Shown one piece after another: positions 1 through 8,091 of a stretch of DNA of 64,000 nt. Made by a program: the position numbers and the translations under genes. The notes beneath the pieces were generated by a model, which searched no databases, was not told the DNA's origin, and worked only from the letters and a program-made list of their open reading frames with translations. Every line of letters starts with the position of its first letter. Positions within the stretch are counted from its first letter, which is position 1. Origin of the DNA: Pseudomonadota bacterium (GTDB lineage: Bacteria > Pseudomonadota > Alphaproteobacteria > Sphingomonadales > Govanellaceae); contig QEVO01000001.1 of NCBI GenBank assembly GCA_003577275.1, positions 970,688-1,034,687 on the forward strand, given 5' to 3'.

Positions 1-2
1 CT

Positions 3-548
3 GCAACACCGGATAAGCTGGGCGTAGACGGCTGGCTATCCCGCCGCAAGGCGGAGACCAACTATATCAAGCACCTGTTCTTTTCCGGTCTGATTGATCT
101 GGAGCGCGGCATGCGGGCGGAAGCCGATCAGAAAACCGCACTCACCGCGCTTTACCGCAACCGCAAGGCGGTATTGGGACTGGTTGGCGGCAGGTGCAGC
201 AAAACCGGCGTCGTGCAATTTCCACGATCAGAAATCAGCGTTGCCCAGAACGACCGCGCCGTCGGCACCCAGGAAGATTACCCGCTGGCCGACCGCCGGG
301 CGCGCATCGTCACCCACACCGCGGACAACCTGACCTACACGCCGGAGCCGCCGGATTATTACGGCATGATCGAATTCGACGGCGGCGGCCGCATGGTCAC
401 CGAGTTCGCCGATGTCGAAGCGGCGGACGTGGATGTCGGCAAGCCCATGCGCATGATGTTCAGGATCAAGGCATTCGATGAACGCCGTGGCTTTCGCAAA
501 TATTTTTGGAAGGCGGTTCCCGACTACCTGGCGCCGTCAGGCCAGTGA
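3..548 (+). CDS. OB-fold (DUF35) acyl-CoA-binding protein, 5' truncated
   Basis: The reading frame is open from the left edge, so the N-terminus is missing; 181 residues are visible. The order of elements fits the C-terminal part of the fused HMG-CoA-synthase-like/OB-fold proteins: a helical GMRAE segment, then VGGRCSKTGVVQFPRSE, then a beta-rich OB fold ending RRGFRKYFWKAVP. DUF35 proteins normally bind acyl-CoA and partner a thiolase-like enzyme, and such a gene follows 24 bp downstream, so the two probably form one complex. The rubredoxin-like zinc ribbon that usually precedes the OB fold (two CxxC pairs) is reduced here to a single Cys, so metal binding is unlikely. The family is clear; the substrate and the missing half are not. 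Confidence 0.8.
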   Translation, partial: ATPDKLGVDGWLSRRKAETNYIKHLFFSGLIDLERGMRAEADQKTALTALYRNRKAVLGLVGGRCSKTGVVQFPRSEISVAQNDRAVGTQEDYPLADRRARIVTHTADNLTYTPEPPDYYGMIEFDGGGRMVTEFADVEAADVDVGKPMRMMFRIKAFDERRGFRKYFWKAVPDYLAPSGQ

Positions 549-572
549 GCAGCGACGAGTAAGGAGACGGTA

Positions 573-1772
573 ATGGCCAGCGGCATTCGCGATAAGGTAG
601 CCATTCTCGGCATGGGCTGCGCCCGCTTCGGCGAGCGGTGGCAAGACGACGCCGAGCATCTCATGGTCGAAGCGTTTCAGGAATGCCTGGCCGACGCCGC
701 CATTGACGTGACTCAGATCGACGCCGCCTGGCTGTCCGTCGGCTTTGACGCCATGAACATCGGTCCTTCCGGCATTCCGCTCGCCATGGCGTTGCGACTG
801 CCCAATGTTGCCGTCACCAAGGTTGAAAATTACTGCGCCTCCGGCACCGAGGCTTTTCGCGGCGCGGTTTATGCGGTGGCCAGCGGCGCCTGCGATATCG
901 CGCTGGCGATGGGCGTGGAGAAGCTGAAGGATACCGGCTATGGCGGTCTGCCGGTGCGCAGCCGCGGCACCATGTTCGACATGGTCGGCGTCACCGGTTC
1001 CGCGCCCGGCAATTTTGCGCAAGTCGCCTCTGCCTATCGCGCCAAGCATGGCGTCTCCCGCGAAGACTTGAAACGCGCCATGGCGCACGTGTCGGTAAAA
1101 AGCCATGCCAACGGCGCAAAAAACCCCAAGGCGCATTTGCGCAAGCCCATCAGCGAGGAACAGGCGATCAATGCGCCAATGATCGCCGAGCCGCTGGGTC
1201 TTTATGATTGCTGCGGCGTCTCCGATGGCGCGGCGTGCGCCATCGTCACCACGCCCGATATCGCGCACGGTCTTGGCAAGCACGCGCTGGTGACGGTCAA
1301 GGCGTTGGCGCTGTCCGTATCAAACGGCTGGGAGCTGCAAGGCATGGGCTGGGATGGCTCCTATTTTCATACCACCCGGATCGCCGCCCGCGCCGCCTAT
1401 CATGAAGCCGGCATCAGAAACCCCCGGCAGGAGATCAGCCTGATGGAGGTTCATGACTGCTTCTCGATCACCGAGCTGGTGACCATGGAAGACCTGGGCA
1501 TCAGCGCCGAAGGCAACGCCGTGCGCGATGTGCTGGATGGCCTGTTCGATGCCGATGGCGCCATACCCTGCCAGATCGACGGCGGCCTGAAATGCTTCGG
1601 TCATCCCATCGGCGCCTCGGGCTTACGGATGATCTACGAAAATTATCTGCAATTGCTCGGCCGCGCCGGCGATCGCCAGCGGTCCACCCCGCCGGCTTAT
1701 GGCCTGTCGCATAATCTGGGCGGCATGCCCAACCAGAATGTCTCGGCGGTAGCGATCGTCGGACTACTGTAG
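573..1772 (+). CDS. SCP2/thiolase-like acyl-CoA acyltransferase or aldolase
   Basis: A 399-residue protein of the non-decarboxylating thiolase superfamily, SCP-x/Ltp branch. The nucleophile region ENYCASGTEAF puts the reactive Cys at residue 88. The HDCF motif (His about 294) and CFGHPIGASG (Cys 341, His 344) supply the other active-site residues, and NLGGMPNQN lies near the end. The start is supported by an AAGGAGA Shine-Dalgarno. In steroid and related side-chain degradation, enzymes of this branch work with a DUF35 protein as retro-aldolases or thiolases on acyl-CoA; the DUF35 gene immediately upstream supports such pairing. It converges with the minus-strand acyl-CoA dehydrogenase gene, leaving 12 bp between stops. 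Whether it cleaves by thiolysis or retro-aldol chemistry cannot be read from sequence. Confidence 0.85.
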   Translation: MASGIRDKVAILGMGCARFGERWQDDAEHLMVEAFQECLADAAIDVTQIDAAWLSVGFDAMNIGPSGIPLAMALRLPNVAVTKVENYCASGTEAFRGAVYAVASGACDIALAMGVEKLKDTGYGGLPVRSRGTMFDMVGVTGSAPGNFAQVASAYRAKHGVSREDLKRAMAHVSVKSHANGAKNPKAHLRKPISEEQAINAPMIAEPLGLYDCCGVSDGAACAIVTTPDIAHGLGKHALVTVKALALSVSNGWELQGMGWDGSYFHTTRIAARAAYHEAGIRNPRQEISLMEVHDCFSITELVTMEDLGISAEGNAVRDVLDGLFDADGAIPCQIDGGLKCFGHPIGASGLRMIYENYLQLLGRAGDRQRSTPPAYGLSHNLGGMPNQNVSAVAIVGLL

Positions 1773-1784
1773 AATTGCCGCAAG

Positions 1785-2975
1785 TTAGGCTTTGGAAGCC
1801 GTGTTGCCGGATTGTTGTCCGGTAAAGGATCGGGCGATCAGCATTTTCATGATCTCGGTGGTGCCGCCATAGATGCGCTGCGCCCGCACGTCGGCATAAA
1901 GCCGGGCGATCGGATATTCCAGCATATACCCGTAGCCGCCATGCAGCTGCACGCAATCATCAACGATCTGCACCAGCGTTTCCGTCGACCACCACTTGAT
2001 CATCGCCGCCGTGGTGACGTCGATCCCGCCGTTCATGTGCTGCATGATGCAGGAATCAAGGAAGCCGCGCATTACTTCGATTTTTGTTTTGACTTCAGCC
2101 AGCTTGAATTGAGTGTTCTGAAAATCGACGATGCGCTGCCCGAAGGCCTGGCGCTCCCGCACATAACGCAGGGTCTGATCAAAGGCATACTCGGACAATC
2201 CCAGCGCCCGAACGCCGATCAACAGCCGCTCCCAGGGCAACTGATCCATCAGCTGATAAAGCCCGCGTCCTTCCTCGCCGCCGAGCAGGTTTTCCGTCGG
2301 CACCACGACATCATCGAAGAATAATTCGGAGGTGTCTTGAGATTTCATACCGATCTTATCGAGGTTTCGTCCGCGACGAAACCCCGGCGCCTTGGCGGCT
2401 TCCACCAGGATAAGGGAAATGGCCTTGGAGCCGGCATTGCGGTCGGTCTTGGCGGCAACGCAAATCAGATCGGCAGTCTGCCCGTTGGTAATGAAAATCT
2501 TGGAGCCGTTGAGACGGTAATGATCGCCTTCGCCAATGGCCGTGGTTCTTATGTTGCGCAGATCGGAACCGGCGCTGGGCTCGGTCATGGCGAGCGCGGC
2601 GACCATCTCGCCGCTGGCCAGTTTGGGCAGCCAGCGTTCCTTCTGCGCCGGCGTGCCGTGATCGAGAAGATAGGTAATAACGATGTTATGAATGCCCAGT
2701 CCCCAGCCCAGATCGCCAGTGCGCGCCTGTTCAAGTAGAATGACCATATCGTGCGCCGGCGCACAGCCGGCGCCGCCCAATTCTGTCGGTATTGCCGCGC
2801 CGATCAAGCCAAGCTTGCCGGCCTTGATCCATAAATCGCGATCGACGCGGCCCTGTTTATTCCAGCGCTCGATATGAGGCGTGATCTCGGCATCGCAGAA
2901 TTTCCGCGCCGTTTGTTGGGTGAGGATCATATCCTCCGTCATCCACGGCCGGGGCGGCAGATTTTCATGGGTCAT
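1785..2975 (-). CDS. Acyl-CoA dehydrogenase (LCAD/IVD-like)
   Basis: A 396-residue FAD enzyme oxidising an acyl-CoA at the alpha-beta bond. Visible family motifs are AMTEPSAGSDL (FAD/substrate loop), TNGQTADL, RQAFGQRIVDFQ, and QLHGGYGYMLEYPIARLYAD followed by IYGGTTEI. The medium-chain catalytic Glu (YEGT) is Gly here; instead a Glu sits in the helix preceding RYVRERQAFG (motif LGLSEYAFDQT), as in long-chain and isovaleryl-CoA dehydrogenases. I start at the ATG (2975) rather than the in-frame TTG two codons earlier. It is first-read after a short gap from the flavin monooxygenase gene on the same strand, so the three minus-strand genes down to 1785 probably form one operon. Confidence 0.88.
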   Translation of the reverse strand: MTHENLPPRPWMTEDMILTQQTARKFCDAEITPHIERWNKQGRVDRDLWIKAGKLGLIGAAIPTELGGAGCAPAHDMVILLEQARTGDLGWGLGIHNIVITYLLDHGTPAQKERWLPKLASGEMVAALAMTEPSAGSDLRNIRTTAIGEGDHYRLNGSKIFITNGQTADLICVAAKTDRNAGSKAISLILVEAAKAPGFRRGRNLDKIGMKSQDTSELFFDDVVVPTENLLGGEEGRGLYQLMDQLPWERLLIGVRALGLSEYAFDQTLRYVRERQAFGQRIVDFQNTQFKLAEVKTKIEVMRGFLDSCIMQHMNGGIDVTTAAMIKWWSTETLVQIVDDCVQLHGGYGYMLEYPIARLYADVRAQRIYGGTTEIMKMLIARSFTGQQSGNTASKA

Positions 2976-3026
2976 ATGCAAATGTTCTCTGCGCCTGAAG
3001 AGGCTGATGTTATCGGGGTGCGCTTC

Positions 3027-4157
3027 CTATATAGCACAGCCGATCGGATTATGGTCCACGGCCTTGAAGGCGATTTTTTGGATCCAGGGCACCTGACGGG
3101 CGGCGGCAAACGCCATGGATCTTGCCTGGGCCGGCCAAGTGGTGACCGAGCTGTAGATCGTGGACCATTTCTGCGTATGGTCGATCAACGGCCGCTGTTC
3201 GCGCTCCCAGGCATCCAGCGCCTCGGACATATTGGGGTATTGATCCAGGCTATGGGCAAGGCCGATGGCATTCATCATCGCGCAGGCGCCGCCTTGGCCG
3301 AGATTTGGCGCCATGGCGTGCGCGGCGTCACCGATGATAGCCACCTTTCCTGTCGACCAGCGATCCATTTTGATGGTCTCGAAGCGGTCCCAGCGGCCCT
3401 GCGTGGTCACGCGATCAAGGGCGCTGGACAGGAAAGGAAATTGTGATTTCCATAGCTTCTTGTTCAGGGGCAAGGCCTTGTATTCGGTATCGGTATCCAA
3501 GGTCGTCAACGCCAGGTAAAGTTCGGTTTCGCTTAAGGCCACGGCAAGTATGCGCCGGATCCCAACCCACCACTCGATGCTCATGTTACGGTCGATATCG
3601 ATGGCGTCCTGGGGTACGCGGGGGACGATAATCCTGATGGCGCCGTCTTTAAGAGGCGTGCGCTTAACACGAAGGCCAAGGGAGTCGCGGTTGGGCGAAT
3701 TGATGCCATCGGCCACCACCACCAGATCGGCCTTGGCAGTTTTACCGTCGACAAACCGCACAACGCCGCTGGGATCGACGCCAACGGCCTCCGATCCGCT
3801 CAAGACTTCTGCGCCGGCGCGAACCGCGGCCTTGTAAATGGCGTTCATCAATTGCGTGCGGCTCATTTCATAGACCCGGCGGCCGATATTGCAACGCTGC
3901 TGCGATGTTATTCTATCCTTCTCATCGCGGGTCTGGATGCCGATGAACGGATTGGCGCCGGCGACGGTATCCTCATAGGCGTCAATGGCTTCCAGTACGC
4001 GCAGCGCATTTTCGAACATGGACAGGCCGCCTGCGCCGACCAAGCGCAGATCTTCCGCCTTTTCGTGCACGCGAACGCTCCATCCGCGCTTGCCCAGCGC
4101 CGCCGCGGCCGTTAATCCGGCAATTCCCGCTCCAATGATCTCAGCGTGTCGGGTCAT
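3027..4157 (-). CDS. FAD-dependent monooxygenase (PHBH-like aromatic hydroxylase)
   Basis: A 376-residue class A flavoprotein monooxygenase. The N-terminus carries the dinucleotide fold GAGIAGL (residues 8-14). The middle has the DG motif (VVVADGINSPNRDSLGLR), which binds both FAD and NAD(P)H, and near residue 290 is GDAAHAMAPNLGQGG, the second FAD motif. Members hydroxylate aromatic acids such as salicylate or 6-hydroxynicotinate with NAD(P)H and O2. A GAAGGA Shine-Dalgarno lies just before the ATG. It sits between the PhyH-like gene and an acyl-CoA dehydrogenase on the same strand, consistent with a peripheral oxygenation step in the catabolic island. The actual substrate is unknown. Confidence 0.85.
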   Translation of the reverse strand: MTRHAEIIGAGIAGLTAAAALGKRGWSVRVHEKAEDLRLVGAGGLSMFENALRVLEAIDAYEDTVAGANPFIGIQTRDEKDRITSQQRCNIGRRVYEMSRTQLMNAIYKAAVRAGAEVLSGSEAVGVDPSGVVRFVDGKTAKADLVVVADGINSPNRDSLGLRVKRTPLKDGAIRIIVPRVPQDAIDIDRNMSIEWWVGIRRILAVALSETELYLALTTLDTDTEYKALPLNKKLWKSQFPFLSSALDRVTTQGRWDRFETIKMDRWSTGKVAIIGDAAHAMAPNLGQGGACAMMNAIGLAHSLDQYPNMSEALDAWEREQRPLIDHTQKWSTIYSSVTTWPAQARSMAFAAARQVPWIQKIAFKAVDHNPIGCAI

Positions 4158-4199
4158 TTTCCTTCTTCCCTCAAATTCATTATAGCTTCCCCTGATAAT

Positions 4200-4228
4200 G
4201 GGCAGCCTGCAGATGGCGCAGGCTGCCC
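4200..4228. other. Perfect 11-bp stem-loop between PhyH and monooxygenase genes
   Basis: GGGCAGCCTGC (4200-4210) pairs perfectly with GCAGGCTGCCC (4218-4228) around a 7-nt loop. It lies in the 88-bp gap between the two minus-strand genes. No T-tract follows on either strand, so it may be an RNA processing or stabilising hairpin or a weak attenuator rather than a standard terminator. Confidence 0.6.
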
Positions 4229-4245
4229 CGCTTTATTGCCGTGAC

Positions 4246-5097
4246 CTATGCCTTAGGCGGCCAAACCTGGGGGAAAAGATCGCAGCCGATGGGGTCGCCC
4301 GGCTTCAACCCGGGATCGCCGGGAGGCGTAGCGCTGAATGATTTGGGCTGGTAGGTGATATCGTCGCCCGCAAATCGGAAGGCGATGGCGCGCCGCCACC
4401 TGTCGGTGGCGTTGCCGCTGGAAGCGTGCAAGACGCGCAGGCTGTTCATGACCACGTCGCCGGGCATGGTATGGTAATGCACGATATCATACTTGGAGCG
4501 ATCGGCTTCGATATCGGGAACCGGCAGCAGACCGATCAAGGCTGATTCGGGGATGCCGCTCTTGTCCAGCGCCTCATCGAACTTGCCGCTGCCCTTCATA
4601 AAGTTGACGGGCATATAATCTTCTTTGGTGTGGTGCGAACCCTTGACAAATTCAACAGCGCCGCTTTCCTTCGTCGTTTCATCAAGACCGACCCAGAATG
4701 AACAAAGCTGCTCGCCCTCATACCAGCCATAAAATTTGTCGGTATGCCAGGGGGTCGGATAGGCCGAGTGTGGCCCCTTGACCAGCATCAAATCAACCAG
4801 CAAATAAGCGTGCTTAGAGCGCATGAATTCCGCCGCGATTTGGCCGAGTGGAGACTTGAACACGAAATCGCGGAAATCGGGATCGGTCATCCACATGCCG
4901 TAATCCGTCACGAATAAGCCGTTTTTCGGATCATCCTTCCCGACATAATTGGGGGAGGGATTTTTCAGCGCGCGATCCACCGCGGCGCGCAGCCGTTCGA
5001 CCCAGGCGGTTGACAGCAAATTTCTAAAACAGGTTACGCCGTCACGCTCATATTGCGCGATCTGATTCGTATCAATGACTGTATCGGTAGTGGTCAT
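4246..5097 (-). CDS. Phytanoyl-CoA dioxygenase family (PhyH) Fe(II)/2-oxoglutarate oxygenase
   Basis: A 283-residue PhyH-fold protein. The iron facial triad is visible: HTD in PWHTDKF gives His118 and Asp120, and the distal His224 lies in MNSLRVLHASSGN. WRRAIAFRF supplies the 2-oxoglutarate-binding Arg. PhyH members hydroxylate or halogenate diverse small molecules, so phytanoyl-CoA need not be the substrate. The start is supported by an AAGGAA Shine-Dalgarno. It heads the minus-strand run with the flavin monooxygenase and acyl-CoA dehydrogenase and is divergent from a TonB receptor across a 533-bp gap containing three copies of a dyad operator, so both directions may be co-regulated. Confidence 0.88.
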   Translation of the reverse strand: MTTTDTVIDTNQIAQYERDGVTCFRNLLSTAWVERLRAAVDRALKNPSPNYVGKDDPKNGLFVTDYGMWMTDPDFRDFVFKSPLGQIAAEFMRSKHAYLLVDLMLVKGPHSAYPTPWHTDKFYGWYEGEQLCSFWVGLDETTKESGAVEFVKGSHHTKEDYMPVNFMKGSGKFDEALDKSGIPESALIGLLPVPDIEADRSKYDIVHYHTMPGDVVMNSLRVLHASSGNATDRWRRAIAFRFAGDDITYQPKSFSATPPGDPGLKPGDPIGCDLFPQVWPPKA

Positions 5098-5630
5098 TTC
5101 ATTGTTTCCTTCTAGTGAAATTTTCTTGTCTATCGGCAGCTTAGCGCTGGTTCTTTAATGATTATTAGGCCGTGGGCCCTGCCGCCTTTAGCGAGGGCGG
5201 ACTTGCGAAGTCTTAGAAAGATTGCCATGAGTCGAGAAAAATGTAAATACATTAAAATCACCGATAAAAAAGATACTAGGCCTAAGAGAAGCCAGGCAAA
5301 TACATGAAAAATAATATATGTACTGACATTCTGTTGAATGTACTGACATATTATTAAATGTATTGACATATTGTTTTTCGAGATGCAAAGTAGCCCTATC
5401 AGCGGTCGCCATAGGGGTAATGCGTGGGCAGGTTTAAGGGGCGACGGTTGGGGCAAGGCAATAAATAACAAGCCTGATCGCTCTGAAAAAGCCGCTGAGC
5501 AGTAAGAGATTAAGAATCGAGCTAAGAAGCAAAGCAGCTGACGCTTAGTCATCGATGAGGCAGCGGGTGACGCAGGAATTTCTTGCTGATTCGCTGGTGA
5601 GGCGTCATTTTTCACGGAAGGGAGATAACA
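5098..5630. other. Long divergent regulatory gap (PhyH / TonB receptor)
   Basis: A 533-bp gene-free stretch. Its centre (about 5220-5380) is clearly AT-richer than the surrounding genes and contains the three-fold operator array listed separately. On the minus strand, TATATTAT-like sequence next to the array could be a -10 for PhyH. On the plus strand, TTGACA in the third repeat (5363-5368) could be a -35 for the receptor. The rest, about 5391-5615, is an unremarkable long leader. Frames open here show no recognisable protein. Confidence 0.6.
5318..5369. promoter_or_regulatory. Triple operator ATGTAYTGACAT at 20-bp intervals
   Basis: ATGTACTGACAT occurs at 5318-5329 and 5338-5349, and ATGTATTGACAT at 5358-5369. 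The spacing is exactly 20 bp, about two helical turns, so bound proteins would lie on one DNA face. Each unit has dyad symmetry in its outer bases (ATGT-N4-ACAT), as expected for a dimeric MarR- or TetR-type regulator. The same 12-mer recurs at 12781. A TTGACA -35-like hexamer is embedded in the third copy, so binding could block or position RNA polymerase. The regulator is not proven; the MarR protein at 14349 is the nearest candidate. Confidence 0.75.
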
Positions 5631-7928
5631 ATGCAACAAAGACAGCGGGTCCAGACAGCGCTTGTAATGCTTGTCGCCATGGGGATTGTGGGGGCTGCGC
5701 AGGCTGAGCCAGACCCTGCGCCGGCCAGGGGGTTAAGTCTGGAGGAGGTTATCGTTACCGCCACAAAGCGCGCCGAGAATATTCAGAATATTCCGGTGAC
5801 CATCTCGGCAATGACAGCGGATACGCTGGTAAGACGGGGCATTACGCAGACCCAGGACTTGTCGGGTTCGGTGTCCAGCCTAGTGGTGATGTCGGCGCAT
5901 GGCAAGGCGCAGCCGAATTTTAACCTACGCGGCGTTGGCGTGGCCAATGAGTTCAATCCCAATATCGCCTCGCCGATCGGACTTTATGTCGATGAGAACT
6001 ACTTAAGTTTCCGTGCTTCCCATGGTCAGCAGATTTATGACCTGGAGCGCATCGAGGTCGTCAAAGGCCCGCAAGGCACGCTTTATGGTCGCAACACCAC
6101 CGGCGGCGCCATCAATATCATCACCCGCAAGCCGTCGCTTGGCGACACCAACGGCTACGTGCAAGCCGGATACGGCAATTACGACCGCTGGAAGTTGGCG
6201 GGCGCCGTGGAAGGCACGCTAATCAGCGATCGGCTGGGCGTGCGCGTTGCCGGCATCCTGGAAAAGGGCGATGGCTGGCAGAAGAACGTCGATCCGGCCA
6301 ACGCTCGCACCACCAAGGATTTCAATTCGGTCAATAACGTTGCCGGCCGCGCCATCTTCCGCTTGAAGCCGAGCGAGGATATCAATATCCATTTAAAGGG
6401 CTATATCGCCAGGGACAATCCGATTGGCGCAGCCGTAACCACCAAGACTCCGCTGGGAACCGACTTTTTTGGCTATTCTCGCGCCGGCTTGAAGAAAAAC
6501 GAGTTCGAAGTCGACACGCTCGGCGAACTGTACATCAAGACCTATGGCGTGCAGCTGACGTTTGATTGGGATTTCGGCGATACGACATTCACCTCGATCA
6601 CCGGCTATGATAGAGCGCGGTATAAGAACCAGACCGATTGCGACGGCGCGCCCATTACGGAGTGCTCCGCCGATTATGACAGCAAGTCCGAGCAGTTTAA
6701 CCAGGACGTGCGCTTAACCTACAGCTCCGATGGCCTGAAATTGATCGGCGGCCTTTATTACGGCTGGGACCAGATCAACAACGACCCCCGGTTTTGCATC
6801 TTCTGCGATCCGGCGCACTTGACCAACTTCAACCCACCGATCTTTACCCCGGCAGCCATTGCCGCCGGCCTATTAAGGCTTAACCAGCCCTTAGGGGCAT
6901 TGATAGCTCATACCCACTTTGACCAGACGCGGGCATCTTATGCCGGGTACGCCGAGGGATCCTATGAGTTGACGGAAAGACTGAAGGTCACTTTGGGTCT
7001 TCGCTTTACCCATGACGATTATCTTTACGCCAACGGCCGCACGATTCTCTATGGTCCGGATCGCGTCACGCCGATGGCGACTTCGGTGCCGCTGACCTTC
7101 CCCATCGACCTCACCGTTCCCACCGTTCGGCGTGACGGTTCTGTCGATAGGCTGACCGGGCGGTTGATATTGGATTATCACGTTACCGATGATGTCATGG
7201 TATTCGCCAGCTACAGCCGGGGATATCGGGCCGGTTCCTTCAACGGCTTGTCCTACCAAGATGAAAGCCAGATTTACCTGGTCGCTCCGGAAACGCTGCA
7301 GGCTTATGAAGTTGGCGTCAAGTCGCAATTCTGGAACAAGCGGGTGCAGTTCAACGCTTCGGCGTTCTACTATGATTACGGCAATCAACAAACGCAGACT
7401 TGTCACGGGGGCATTTGCAGCTTAGGCGGCGCTAATGCACGGGTCATCGGGTTTGACGCCGACCTTACGGCGCAGGTTCTGGAAAATTTCAGGCTAACCG
7501 CAGGATTAGGGCTCCTGGACAGCGAATATGATAAGGGTGAAATCATCGCCAATCGCCCTGTCGGCGGCAATCCGGTGCCCTATGCGCCGGAGGTTACCGC
7601 CAACATCGGCGCCGAATGGAACATCATCGAGACATCGGTCGGCAATGTGGACCTGTATGCCGAAGGCCAATATGTCGGAAAAATGTTCTACGAGCCATAT
7701 AACGGCGACACGAAAATTCATACTCGCCAGCTCCAAAAAGGATATTGGCTGGTCAATACCCGGCTGAGTCTGACCTCGGAGAAATACACTTTTGCGCTTT
7801 GGGCGAAGAATCTCTTCGACAAAGTCTACTATCCGTACGCCGGCGACCAGACCACCTTCATCGGTATGGAATACTTCGTGCGCGGCACGCCACGCACCTA
7901 TGGGGCTGAGGTGCAGATCAACTTCTAA
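5631..7928 (+). CDS. TonB-dependent outer-membrane receptor
   Basis: 765 residues with a signal peptide (cleavage near AAQAEP), a TonB box (LEEVIVTATKRAE), a plug domain (LERIEVVKGPQGTLYGRNT, GGAINIITRKPS) and a 22-strand barrel ending in aromatic-rich VQINF. It belongs to the large receptor group common in sphingomonads and relatives that import polysaccharide fragments, aromatics, terpenoids and similar molecules. AGGGAG lies 6 nt before the ATG. It is divergent from the PhyH operon behind the triple operator and precedes the ring-cleavage operon, so I infer that it imports the compound degraded by the island. It lacks the STN signalling domain seen in the receptor at 16506. Confidence 0.92.
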   Translation: MQQRQRVQTALVMLVAMGIVGAAQAEPDPAPARGLSLEEVIVTATKRAENIQNIPVTISAMTADTLVRRGITQTQDLSGSVSSLVVMSAHGKAQPNFNLRGVGVANEFNPNIASPIGLYVDENYLSFRASHGQQIYDLERIEVVKGPQGTLYGRNTTGGAINIITRKPSLGDTNGYVQAGYGNYDRWKLAGAVEGTLISDRLGVRVAGILEKGDGWQKNVDPANARTTKDFNSVNNVAGRAIFRLKPSEDINIHLKGYIARDNPIGAAVTTKTPLGTDFFGYSRAGLKKNEFEVDTLGELYIKTYGVQLTFDWDFGDTTFTSITGYDRARYKNQTDCDGAPITECSADYDSKSEQFNQDVRLTYSSDGLKLIGGLYYGWDQINNDPRFCIFCDPAHLTNFNPPIFTPAAIAAGLLRLNQPLGALIAHTHFDQTRASYAGYAEGSYELTERLKVTLGLRFTHDDYLYANGRTILYGPDRVTPMATSVPLTFPIDLTVPTVRRDGSVDRLTGRLILDYHVTDDVMVFASYSRGYRAGSFNGLSYQDESQIYLVAPETLQAYEVGVKSQFWNKRVQFNASAFYYDYGNQQTQTCHGGICSLGGANARVIGFDADLTAQVLENFRLTAGLGLLDSEYDKGEIIANRPVGGNPVPYAPEVTANIGAEWNIIETSVGNVDLYAEGQYVGKMFYEPYNGDTKIHTRQLQKGYWLVNTRLSLTSEKYTFALWAKNLFDKVYYPYAGDQTTFIGMEYFVRGTPRTYGAEVQINF

Positions 7929-7961
7929 TTTCACTAGCTACCCGGGTTGGCTGGGGGGAGG

Positions 7962-7998
7962 CGCCTCTCTTGTTTGCAATAAGAGAATGAGAGAGGCG
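7962..7998. terminator. Stem-loop after the TonB receptor
   Basis: CGCCTCTCT (7962-7970) pairs with AGAGAGGCG (7990-7998) around a 19-nt loop, 33 bp after the receptor stop. There is no following T-run. It could be a weak terminator or a 3' stabilising hairpin separating the receptor from the dioxygenase operon. Confidence 0.4.
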
Positions 7999-8091
7999 TC
8001 ACTACCCGCAGAAAATTTCCGGCATGCGGTTGAAAATATAAAACTTCCTTCAGTGGCGATTTATATCTCGTTAAGCGTGAAGAGCTGAGTA

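Noticed and set aside
5318..5369. Possible mini CRISPR array
   Set aside because: Repeat units are 12 bp with 8-bp gaps, too short for repeats and spacers, and no cas genes are present. An operator array explains it better.
5130..5639. 169-codon minus-strand frame in the PhyH/receptor gap
   Set aside because: It overlaps the operator array and receptor start, has no ribosome-binding site, and no recognisable domain despite hydrophobic stretches.
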